From assembly GCA_964035775.1 (NCBI GenBank), contig OZ038315.1, positions 13,882,467-13,946,466 of the forward strand: a stretch of 64,000 nucleotides of DNA. The letters run 5' to 3'. Shown piece after piece: positions 15,801 through 26,500 of this stretch (its first letter is position 1; every line of letters starts with the position of its first letter). The stretch is from Osedax frankpressi. Its lineage: Eukaryota > Annelida > Polychaeta > Sabellida > Siboglinidae. Position numbers and translations under genes: made by a program. The notes under the pieces are model-generated. The model did no database searches and was not told where the DNA came from. It saw only the letters and a list, made by a program, of their open reading frames with translations.

Positions 15801-17102
15801 CATATATAACAATATATATAACAATATATATAACAATTAAATACTTTAAATTGTCAGGGAATGTTCCAGAGTATAAGTATATATAATATAGTATTTAAGT
15901 TGAGTTATTAATGCCAATTGCAGGAAATTATATTATATAATGATGTTATGTAATAGATTATTTTAAAGTGACATATGAGTACTTATAAAGGAAATGTATT
16001 TAAGGAATTTTAATATATTTTCATTCATGTTATCAATTCATATAGCTTAGCATTTAGAATATTATACTATAAAATGTTATATAGTAGAAAAGTACAAGTA
16101 TAAATTAAGCTCTTTTGAGGGATTTGGAATTATATACCAGTAATATAAATGGGTTATAATATTGATATATTTATATTTATATTGAATATTCTGTAAACTT
16201 TGTTCATATTACCAATAACTATTTTTTCTTAAAAAGTTATTATTTTCTTAAAAAAAATAAACATAATATATTTTTAATGCGAATGAAAATCTAGTTAACT
16301 TTATTTTGTGTATAATCTCAATGTGTTTACTTGGAGTTTTTCAACAATATATGAATCATTTCTATGTAATAATCATCATATCATCATATTCTAAATTACA
16401 TATGCTATAATGGATTTGGATATTAATTAGTGGATTTAGGGTACACGAATACACTTCAACTGGATATATATTTCACTCATCAGTACAACCATCAAAAATT
16501 AATATACTCCGACCATTCATTCACAGTAAGATTAGCCAAATCACATGCAGCTTTAAATTGTATGAAATACTAGATTTTTAGTAAATACTACCCAGTAAAC
16601 ATTCCAGGTAATTCATTTTTTGCTTTGCAAAATTTCTTTTATATTATTTTTTATTTTTTGGACACATCAAAGGATTTTACAAAACTATAAAGCCACCATG
16701 TTTTACTGGTGTCTATAAATTTAAACTTATTCGATTTAATATTAGGTGAACTCTGATTCTTGGTGATTCTTATTTACGGGTGGCTGTGCTCCCTTTGTCA
16801 CTGTTGAGTCATTCTATATTTAATTACAATGACCAAGAGGGCAATGATCTCATCCCATTATAAAGTTGAGCATTATAGGTACATTAGTTAATGCACAACT
16901 AAATATAATTGATATGGTCTTGTATGTAATCTCGCAGAAATAGTGCATACATCTATTAATCATTGAACACACTTCTTAGATAATTACATGTGTAATGAAC
17001 ACATACTACAGAATACGTGTATAAGCTACAATATTATAAAAACCTCTCAAATGTATGTAAAATATAATATAACTTATAATATAATCATATATATTTATAA
17101 TA

Positions 17103-17140
<38 letters not shown>

Positions 17141-17356
17141 CATAAATATTAAGAAAATTTATATTTTTCTAAGATTATATCCAGACGGATTATATAAGAT
17201 GTTTTGTTTATAATTTTATATATTTATGATAAATACATATCATATGTAGTGTGTTATAAATAATGTAAATACAATAATTAATTATAATTCTAACATAAAT
17301 CCGCAACCACCAGTAACAAGAATTCTCTTTTTAAAAAATGTTACATCAATCGGCAT
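6899..17356 (-). CDS. TGDS: TGDS-family dTDP-D-glucose 4,6-dehydratase (complete, ten exons)
   Basis: Extended short-chain dehydrogenase of the RmlB/TGDS family, predicted to be an NAD-dependent nucleotide-sugar 4,6-dehydratase. Exons in coding order: 17295-17356, 14794-14857, 14616-14684, 14376-14466, 13718-13854, 13450-13557, 11672-11775, 7574-7739, 7124-7271, 6899-6975. They join in phase to 1026 nt, 341 residues plus stop, close to the roughly 350 of vertebrate TGDS. Visible motifs: the NAD-binding TGGCGFIG (residues 15-22), GDICD (66-70), THVDRSF, the active-site STDEVYGG with T133-D134-E135, the catalytic YxxxK pair Y158/K162 in [24 protein letters not shown], and YNIG. The C-terminal LGWKPRVAW and QWYMEN also match TGDS. 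All key residues are present, so the gene looks functional. The start is the first ATG of exon 1. Donor choice at 7574 (GTCACT) is the weakest junction; an alternative GTAATT lies 13 bases further on. The physiological substrate of animal TGDS is not settled. Confidence 0.94.
8868..9660 (+). mobile_element. Decayed PIF/Harbinger DNA transposon (transposase remnant)
   Basis: Lies antisense in intron 7 of TGDS. An open stretch at 8868-9092 carries [14 protein letters not shown], the first catalytic-Asp block of Harbinger (DDE_Tnp_4) transposases, followed by the usual NRKEF(Y) segment. Further blocks follow in more than one frame: [11 protein letters not shown] near 9369-9400 (second Asp block), EYSFGLLN near 9470-9500 (the ERAFGLLK-like block), and LHNICI near 9550-9580. 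Stops and frame changes separate these blocks and the N-terminal part is missing, so the element is dead. I could not find its terminal inverted repeats or target duplications, so the borders given are only those of recognisable protein. Confidence 0.8.
12346..13417. repeat. 19-bp minisatellite in TGDS intron 6
   Basis: About 56 head-to-tail copies of a 19-bp unit (ggtaatatgtacccaggaa on the plus strand) with few point variants such as gtattatg for gtaatatg. It ends 33 bases from the donor of TGDS exon 6. Because the unit length is not a multiple of three and the minus strand lacks stops, it yields spurious open frames. Confidence 0.97.
17105..17139. repeat. (TA)n microsatellite in TGDS intron 1
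   Basis: Uninterrupted TA dinucleotide run inside the 2.4-kb first intron of TGDS. The remainder of that intron (14858-17294) is AT-rich with no recognised element. Confidence 0.9.
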
Positions 17357-18835
17357 TTGCTTTAGAGGCTGTGAAATGTGGTGATTTGTTTACAAATAAA
17401 ATTATTAAATAATTTGTGTCATTTTCCAGGTCATTTTGTTGATCATATTTGGTTATAGATTTATATTTATATTTTTGGAAAATTCTAATTCTATGTATAT
17501 GATTGATTTAATTATTTTTAATTAGCTATTTTATTGATATCGAATTAAGTAGTATTAACAATTTTAATATTGTTAACAAATATGTATTTTCGCGATATTA
17601 TATTATTCTCCACATTAATTTCAATTATCATAATCGATCATAACCAAAATCTATTATCTCAATAGAAATATTAAATAATATTTGGAAAATATATAAAGAT
17701 CATCTGTATTTCGTATAGAATAATTTGTTTTCATATAAAATACCGCATATTGGTTAGATGCAAATAACTAGCATATAAGGACTGTTACGTTCTTAAACCA
17801 TGAACAATCCAATAAATACGTAATATAGAAATAAAATTTAAAAATAATAATGGATGATATATGGGTTCCATATTATGTGCCATATATATTATATATAATT
17901 ATATATTATAATATTATAATATTATAATATTATAATTATATATAATTATATAATTATATATTATATAGTATTATATATAATTATATACCAGATATATTTG
18001 GTTTGACAAAAGTTATATGCATTCGATATGTTGATTATCAAGCGAAAAAGATGTTTATTATATAAGGATGTAAGTAATACATATATCAACATCAACATAC
18101 ATCTAACTATATGTTAGTTTTACAATGTGTAATATATATATATTTTTTAATTAATTATTTTTTTATATCGTTATATTTGATAGTATATAATTTTCATTTT
18201 ATAATGGTACATTAATACACCATAATTGATATATTTATATCCAGTAACGTATAACATTCAAACAACGGTGCGATGATATTGCATCATTAATTTTAAATCG
18301 TATAAAGAAAATAATTTAGCACTATCGAATTTACTTGTATTCTGATGGTAATATAGTATATTAAATATACCAGGAAAATATAATGTCGTTAAAACAAAAT
18401 AAAAATACAGTAGAATTTAGCTTACAATACCTACTCTAGGCCACATATTGGTAATCTAATAGTGTATAGAGTAGGAAAATCATATGCAATTATAAATGAA
18501 CTAATTAATGAAAATGGAATTACATTTAGTTATAATATAAAATTTATAAATGTACATTCGCAATATTCAACAAATAAAGTAAGACTACTTTGCACAACCA
18601 GATGGATATTAATGAAGGATGTAATTTATATTATTTTAACAATTTATAATATTATAATAAACTCATTAGATGAATTTAGTAATGTTTCAACGATGGAACA
18701 AATATCGCACTACATTTTATAAAATCATCAAAAGAGTCTGTATACAACTTACAGAATGTCGTACCTATTAATTAATACATTTTTAAAACTATAAAATCAT
18801 AATTATTAAGAAGAGATTCGAATTAATATAAACTG

Positions 18836-18889
<54 letters not shown>

Positions 18890-21094
18890 TAAATCAATAT
18901 ATCTACATAATTGTATGAAACTAGAAAAAAAAATAATTACGCTGATCTGATATTTTAATACTAATTACATACTAATTGTATATACAATTATGTTATATAT
19001 ATATTTATTATGTTAATTTATTTTTATATAATATTCATTTTATTAAACTTGATTTAAATAAGAAAAATATTAAATTAAATGAAGCTGATCTAATTTAGGA
19101 ACCACATTTGCTTGGATAAAATATTATAATAGAAAAACGTTCACTAATAGAATGAAATCGATGGACTATTTAAAAATATAAATATGGATTTGAGAGAACT
19201 ATTTAGCAGAGTTACTGAAATTCTTCTTATGTAAACATCTTAGCTCTATATCATATTACCACTCATTTGGTGCACCAATACGTTTAAAAACTTTGATCTC
19301 AACACAAAGGAACAATGATAGACTCACTAATTTATTAATATTTATATAACGAAATTTCATACGAAATTGATCATATCACAATATTATGAATACACTTATG
19401 ATGAAAACATTGTGGAAAATGATGTTTATATAGTCATATTTACAACCTGATATGCATTTAAAAATAATGTTATCAAATACCTTTTTTTATAATTTTTAAT
19501 AATTTAAATATATTTAAATATTATATTTATTTTATTCATGCTATACTTTATTTTTATACGTAAATATATACTCAATAAAGCTACTTAATAATATTCGTAT
19601 GGTTATAATGACTTTATATTATAATATCATTATAATAATTATAAATAATATTATTTTATATGTAATATACTTATTTTGCTCTTGTGATCCTAATTCATAG
19701 CAATTAGAGATGAATAACTCATAATTAAAGAAATTGAATCTTTCTTTAATAGGTGGGAATTACTATACAATTTGGGTATTAAAATGAACTAGAATGGCTG
19801 TATTTTTTTTTAATAATGGGTTTAATTAATTAATTAATTTAATAGTTAATTAATTTATATGTATAATATTAGGTTTAATACTAGAGTATAAAGGCATAGT
19901 ATAAATTGTAAAGTATAAATGCATATGCATTGATAGGTATTATGCATTGATGTGGAGAATAACTAATATATAATTAATATAGCATATTTATTCTATAGAT
20001 TAAGTGTTAAATAATATACTTACGAAATTCTTAATAACAAAATCCAGTTGATGTGATAGCAACCAAGTATAATATTGCAACTAAAAGTTGCGTATGAAAG
20101 GGCAGAAAGGCAAGCGTATAAATGCACCCAGTTTAAAATATGATATGCAATTTATTAAACTATAGATTAATAAATCTATAAATGCTACATCGGATGAAAT
20201 CTCAGGAAATACTTTATTTGGCGGACATACTTTTGACCAAGTATGTCTAGTTGTATATCAGGACTATATAGGTTTTTTTATTTCATTGGAAACATAACAC
20301 ATAATTAAGTATAATTAATAAGGAGTTAACACCTAATGACAACAATGTCTGATAGCGAAATATAAAAGTATTTTTTTACACGTATATTATACATTGTATT
20401 GCCATATCCATTAACTAGTTTGTTATATAAAGTATACTTACTGCTTTAATTTATTTATACGTAGTATATATATAGTATGTATATTAATAGGTAAAATTGT
20501 ATCTATACATTCATTGTTGATATCTGCAGACGCATATAGTGTAATTTTACACATCGGTAACAAATGACTTATATAATCTAATATAATATATATTTATACA
20601 TATTTCTGAAATCTAAGTAATTTATAACTTTAGATGGGTTATAAAATTATATAATAGCACGATATACGAGTATTTCTATATAATAGAAATTATGTGCGTG
20701 GATTTAATATTTAGTAGTCGTATATTTTCAATTCATGTAATTATATTGGAGCAAAGAATCATTGGAGTTTTAAACAGAGTTCTTTGAATATTTAGACGTT
20801 TACATATTATAATGAAAGGAGCTTTGTTGTCATAAAATTAATTATTGAGTAAAGTATTACATAACTATACATTCTATACACATAACTATAGTAATCCTTT
20901 TTAAAAATACATCTGAGAAATACGTCTTAACATATATCCCATTATATTCTATAGATCATTTGGAATCGATGTGTAAAATTGCATTACATGCATCAATAAT
21001 CTTAATAATCCCAATTGGATATGCATCTGCAGATTATATATAACTTATATCAAAATAGGTGTACATACACAATTTTATCTATTCATATGCTTAA

Positions 21095-21134
<40 letters not shown>

Positions 21135-21389
21135 ATTATTATGCATACTACGAGTACATATTTAAAATTTGAAAGTGCATTTTATATAGTAAACTATACT
21201 TATATCGTATACAATCAACTATGAAAAAACAATTTTACATATCAACAATTTCAATGAGAATGTCTTTACAAAATCGAGTCTTACATTATCTAAAAAAGTA
21301 GCCATTTTAACTAAGAACAACTGCATATAAGTATTTCATAAAGTATTGTAAATGTACTCTTATATTATAAATGTATATAATTGATCCTT

Positions 21390-21464
<75 letters not shown>

Positions 21465-21819
21465 GTAATAACAATGCTACATTATGAGGTGCTGCTATTT
21501 GATATATGTGAATATTACAAACACATATTACTTTTGATAACAATTTACTACTGCATTATATTTATATATTATTTAGTATATTTATTCAATATTATTTTAT
21601 TTTAAGTTTAAAAATCTGTATTATCTACAATTTGTAATATATTTATAAATCATATTAATATTTTATTTCAAAAATTTAAATGCATTTCAAAAATGTATCT
21701 TTAAACAAATTATACATTGTATTCAAACTATTATAAATATGATAGAATATTTTAAACTAGAAATCATATTTCTGCTGAGTTATGCTACGAAAAGTTGAAT
21801 TTTTCAAAAGTGCATTGCA
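17357..21819. other. Intergenic AT-rich region between TGDS and the membrane-protein gene
   Basis: Apart from the hAT remnant this holds long TA microsatellites at about 18838-18885, 21095-21131 and 21390-21458. No exon with convincing borders was found. A short higher-GC patch near 20190-20270 has an open minus-strand frame but nothing recognisable. Confidence 0.5.
18440..19350 (+). mobile_element. Decayed hAT-type transposon (DUF4371/ZMYM-like transposase)
   Basis: An open stretch at 18462-18722 contains RLLCTTRWILMKDVIYIIL and NSLDEFSNV, which match the LCxTRWxxR segment of hAT-like transposases with a DUF4371 domain. About 500 bases further on, near 19200-19340, a second frame reads ELLKFFLCKHL and then RLKTLISTQRNNDRLTNLLI, resembling the hAT dimerisation region (LLKLLLV...RLKT.LR...RLN.LALL). 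Several stops and an inserted TA microsatellite (about 18838-18885) separate the two parts. No terminal inverted repeats were identified. The first match is fair; the second is weaker and rests on inference. Confidence 0.65.
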
Positions 21820-22530
21820 ATGGAATCCAATGACTTGTTCGATAACCTCACAATTCAAACAACCGCGCAAATAGACCTTGGCTCGAATACAACCACTGAG
21901 AATGCATATCGCGTAGCCAACGCTTTAAACAAGTTCTTCTTAGTCATTAATAAAAAGAAGCCCGGATACAATAGCAGCCTTAACACATTGCCTCTCGAAA
22001 ACCTAGGCAAAAACGAACAACTTATTATCTTCTACATCCTCATGACGATATTCCTGTTCGTGTTCGTGTGCCTTATCACGCAACTGCAGGACTGCGAAAT
22101 CTACCTAATCGCTATCAGCATTCTGAAGTGCTTGTGTCCGTTCTTCAACAGACCCTCGAAACTCTACCAAACCATAAGCACCGCCATAGAACTGGAGAAC
22201 AGCAGTTCGGTGACGACCCCTCGTTGCGATACCTCTTGGCATCAAACATCGTCGATATTTACCAACAATTCGCGAAGGGCGATCAATAACCACGTACCGT
22301 CGTTCAAAAATCTCAGCGGCAACCGTAAATCAGCCTTGGAAATGAGCAATACGTTCTCGAAATCGCGTAGCGTCATGTTGAAAGAACCAAGGTTAATATC
22401 GGTGAATTCCGATATGGATAGCATAAATAGAGATACGATGACCATAATACTAAGTGAAGATGCAACGAATGAGAGATTGAGCGTTTTTAAACAAAAGAAA
22501 TATCTTGAAAAGCAATTGGCTATTTACTAG
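21820..22530 (+). CDS. Unrecognised 236-residue single-pass membrane protein, intronless
   Basis: An uninterrupted 711-base frame whose GC content is clearly above the surrounding DNA, which argues that it is a real gene. The N-terminal 65 residues carry three N-glycosylation sequons (NLT at 9, NTT at 23, NSS at 51). One strong hydrophobic segment follows at about 68-88 (LIIFYILMTIFLFVFVCLI). After it come two cysteines in CLCPFFN and then a Ser/Thr-rich basic tail with no further membrane segment. There is no cleavable signal peptide, so an N-out, C-in type III topology is the simplest reading. The stop at 22528-22530 is followed within three bases by AATAAA (22533-22538), giving a very short 3' UTR. 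The layout recalls small channel-accessory subunits, but no family motif is present, so no function is assigned. It is the only confident plus-strand host gene here. It could also be the last exon of a longer gene, though no acceptor is obvious just upstream. Confidence 0.55.
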   Translation: MESNDLFDNLTIQTTAQIDLGSNTTTENAYRVANALNKFFLVINKKKPGYNSSLNTLPLENLGKNEQLIIFYILMTIFLFVFVCLITQLQDCEIYLIAISILKCLCPFFNRPSKLYQTISTAIELENSSSVTTPRCDTSWHQTSSIFTNNSRRAINNHVPSFKNLSGNRKSALEMSNTFSKSRSVMLKEPRLISVNSDMDSINRDTMTIILSEDATNERLSVFKQKKYLEKQLAIY

Positions 22531-22532
22531 AT

Positions 22533-22538
22533 AATAAA
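22533..22538 (+). terminator. Polyadenylation signal AATAAA of the membrane-protein gene
   Basis: Canonical hexamer directly after the stop codon at 22528-22530. Confidence 0.55.
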
Positions 22539-22539
22539 G

Positions 22540-23240
22540 TATCTATAATTTATATAAAATATGTGTAATTTTATAAATAATATACAATATATGTGAATAT
22601 AGATATATATTCGTACTATATAATACGAATATATTATAATTATATAAATTTTAATATTTAACTATATTTTAAAACTAATTTGTTATAAATAAAATTAAAT
22701 AATCAAATAATTAAAATTTCTAAAAATATTAGTTTAAATTATGTGGTAATATGAGTTAATATTTTATAGTTTAACAAAGGAGTAAACTTAATGTATAATT
22801 TGCACTAAATAAATCTTATATAATATTTTTTTTACCTTACATCCTTAAACTCTGGTAGTAGTTTGTACTCACTTTATTATATTACATTTTTAGGATAATT
22901 TATATATATATAAATAAATCATTCAAATTATCAATAAAATAATAAATGGGACAATTAGAATAGATCTATAATTATCAATTGAATATTAAATCTCCATAAA
23001 CAAGATGATTTTACTTATATTTGCTAATATAATTATAAAATAAATAATATATATAAAATAATGCAAATATTTAGAGTAAGCAATGATGATATAGTATTCG
23101 ATATCCATAAAATATGTATTCTATATAATTATGTTATATCCAGGAGCGAGTGAATCAATAATATATATAATTATATGTGTAATAATTTTATTAATTAGCG
23201 ATTTAGTAACTAAAATAAATAAACAAATAATAACCATATT
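22540..23240. other. Short convergent intergenic gap
   Basis: AT-rich sequence between the 3' end of the plus-strand membrane-protein gene and the 3' end of the minus-strand homeobox gene. No other feature was seen. Confidence 0.5.
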
Positions 23241-23254
23241 AGTTCTAAGGTGTA

Positions 23255-23554
23255 TTTATTATCATACGTAGGTTAATTCGCTACTATATTACTAGTATTT
23301 AGATTTGTACAGGGGAGAGGATAAAAAAATAAAAAATTTCAACGCAAATAAAAAATCATGAGTCGAAATACTAGACAATAATCGCGTTCGATGCGACGTT
23401 CGCTTGAGATTGTAATATACAGATTGATAACGCTCGGAGGGGAACGTTCGCCGACACCCGTCGAAGCGAGTCCGCTGAGAGAGGGGCAGAGAAAAATGGG
23501 GGACTTCGGGGACGACGATGAGATGGCGGCGGTGGTAATGGCGGTAGGATTGCG
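23255..23554 (-). other. 3' UTR of the TALE homeobox gene with AATAAA
   Basis: Downstream of the TAA at 23557-23555 the sequence stays GC-rich to about 23390 and then drops to background. A minus-strand AATAAA (plus TTTATT, 23255-23260) is the first canonical signal. All three minus frames of 23391-23554 happen to be open, so a spliced extension through the GTAACG donor at the stop cannot be fully excluded. Confidence 0.5.
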
Positions 23555-26500
23555 TTACCGCACGATGCGAGAGTATCCGTTGGTGAGGTACGGCGAGACC
23601 GCGGGCGGGGGCACGGCGCCGGAAGCGGCGGCGGCGTACTGCGACGGCGCCACCGGTCGGTAAATAGATTGCGCGGCGACGGAGGCGTGTAGGTGCGACG
23701 GCGGTGGCGCCCCCAAATGGCCGCCGATGACTCCGCCTCCCCCGCGCATCGCCATTTTATCGCGATTTTGTTGATCCAACACCGACTGCATTGCCCACTT
23801 GGGCAGGATACGCCGACGGGCGTTCGTGAACCAGTAGTTGATTTGGTTCATGGTCAGCCGAGTCGACACAATCAGGGATTCCTTTTCGTCATCGTTGGGG
23901 TACGGGTTGTCTTGGTGCAGGCGTAACCACGACAACATAATAGCCACTGACTGCATGCGGGAAATGAGTCATTTATATAAATAGTTATTGAAATAAATTA
24001 TATTATCAACTGGATATATATAGCAAGGAAGTTCATTTCTTTTATAGTATTCTTAATCTATATGGATATTATAAAATATATATATTATTATATATTATTA
24101 TTCAGGGTATGTGATACAGTGCATCTATAAATAGATTTTTACATATATAGGGAAAATAGCACTCTAACAAAATTAATTACAATATTTAAATTCCATTATT
24201 ACATTGCATTATATGATTTAAATATACAATTAAAAACTTTATTCATATATATATATATATTTATAACATAATTAATATTTATTATACTAGTGAATAATAT
24301 TAACATATAATTATAAATATATTACAGATTAGAAAATTATATAATAATTCTCAAAATATAATACAAATAATATATAGTATATAGTTATAAAACATTATTT
24401 AGAAAAATGATAATTTTAGAACTTTATTTTTTTAGAAGGAGCCATAATTTATATTTATTAATTAATGTGTCAATGTAATAATATGAAAAGTTGAAGTATA
24501 AAATTAATAAATATAAAATAATTAAATATAAAAAAATACTCTTAATAATTATTAGATTTGGATATAGTTCGATTTCAATGCAAACCTCTTTTGGTAGAAC
24601 TTTATTCTTTCCTGTCCCAGTGGAATCAGCAGCCGTACCACTGGACTTCTTAGCTATAGGGTAAGATAGAGACTTCTTAGATATAAGGTAAGATATAGAC
24701 TTCTTAGCTATAGGGTAAGATATAGACTTCTTAGATATAGGATAATATAGAGACTTCTTAGATATAGGGTAAGTATAGACTTCTTAGCTATAGGGTAAGA
24801 TAGAGACTTCTTAGCTATAAGGTAAGATATAGACTTCTTAGCTATAGGGTAATATCTAGAATTCTTAGCTATAAGGTAAGATATAGACTTCTTAGCTATA
24901 GGGTAAGATAGAGACTTCTTAGATATAGGATAATATAGAGACTTCTTAGATATAGGGTAAGTATAGACTTCTTAGATATAGACTTCTTAGCTATAAGGTA
25001 AGATATAGACTTCTTAGCTATAGGGTAAGATAGAGACTTCTTAGATATAGGATAATATAGAGACTTCTTAGCTATAGGGTAAGATATAGACTTCTTAGCT
25101 ATAAGGTAAGATAGAGACTTCTTAGATATAAGGTAAGATATAGACTTCTTAGCTATAGGGTAAGATATAGACTTCTTAGATATAGGATAATATAGAGACT
25201 TCTTAGATATAGGGTAAGTATAGACTTCTTAGATATAGACTTCTTAGCTATAGGGTAAGATAGAGACTTCTTAGCTATAAGGTAATATATAGACTTCTTA
25301 GCTATAGGGTAAGATCTAGAATTCTTAGCTATAAGGTAAGATATAGACTTCTTAGCTATAGGGTAAGATATAGACTTCTTAGCTATAGGGTAAGATATAG
25401 ACTTCTTAGCTATATGGTAAGATTTAGACTTCTTAGCTATAGGGTTAGGCTAAATATTAGGAGTATATGTGTATTATTGGTTGTATATTTTGGGTATAAG
25501 TATAAGGTTAGAGTGTATTTTTATGGAATACATTTAGGGTGTATGTTTGAGGTTGTAGTTGAATTAAATGTGTGTTTTCTATAATAAGATGTAAACGTAG
25601 TGGGAGAGATTTAGAATAGTGAATAATTTTGTTAAAAATGTTTGGATAGTGGGTTTATTATGTATTATTATGTATTATGTATACTATTATAAGTACAATT
25701 ATTTTGAATATTTCAAAATATTGATCCAAAATATTGATCACCAAAAAAGCTGTTATAATTAAAACTAACATTTCGGAGTTGACTGTTTGATTGGTTCATT
25801 TTCGGTTTTGATGTGAACTATAAAATTATGATAGACACTGAATACTATAAATTGCATACATTAAAATAGAAAATATGGGATCTCGATATTAAAAAATGTT
25901 TCGATATTACCAAATTATTTACTATATAATAGAAATCTAAAACTCTGTATTATTTTCTAGATATTTTTTCCTTTTCCTATAACAAATTTAAAATTTTTTA
26001 AAAAATTTAACAAATAAATTTCATCTTTTGGAAATAACAATTTAATAAAAATAAATTAAAGAATAAGATAAATAATTTTGATTAACTTCCATAATTCTAA
26101 TTTTTCTAAAAGTTATCATAAATTAAATTACACTTTGCTATTATTACCATTATTCAAAATACAAAAAAAGTAATGCTAACTTATATTTTTAATAATATTC
26201 ATAAATTGATATTTAAATGTATAATTAGTAAAAAATGTTTTAAAATGAATGACTAATCATTTTATCTAATCACTAATCTATTTATATTTTTTGGGGTTTC
26301 TGAATGTTTTGAAAAGTTAAAAAGCAAAAAACTGAATACATTTTTTAAAAAATTTTTATGGTTAAAATAAATTGAAAATTCTATCTGAATTTAGAATCCT
26401 TATTATACAAAAATCTTTAAATAGTCAATTATTCAATATTTAAATCTAAGTATTCATTTAAATTTAATTTCAAAATAAATAATTAATTAAAATATATAGA

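Noticed and set aside
16740-16870. Possible transposase fragment (ILGDSYL-like reading)
   Set aside because: Only a few residues match and the reading is broken; too little to support a family.
21820-22530. Assigning the single-pass protein to the KCNE channel-subunit family
   Set aside because: Glycosylated N-terminus and one membrane helix agree, but none of the conserved KCNE residues after the helix are present.
23391-23926. Plus-strand frames opposite the homeodomain exon
   Set aside because: Antisense shadows of the GC-rich homeodomain exon and its 3' UTR.
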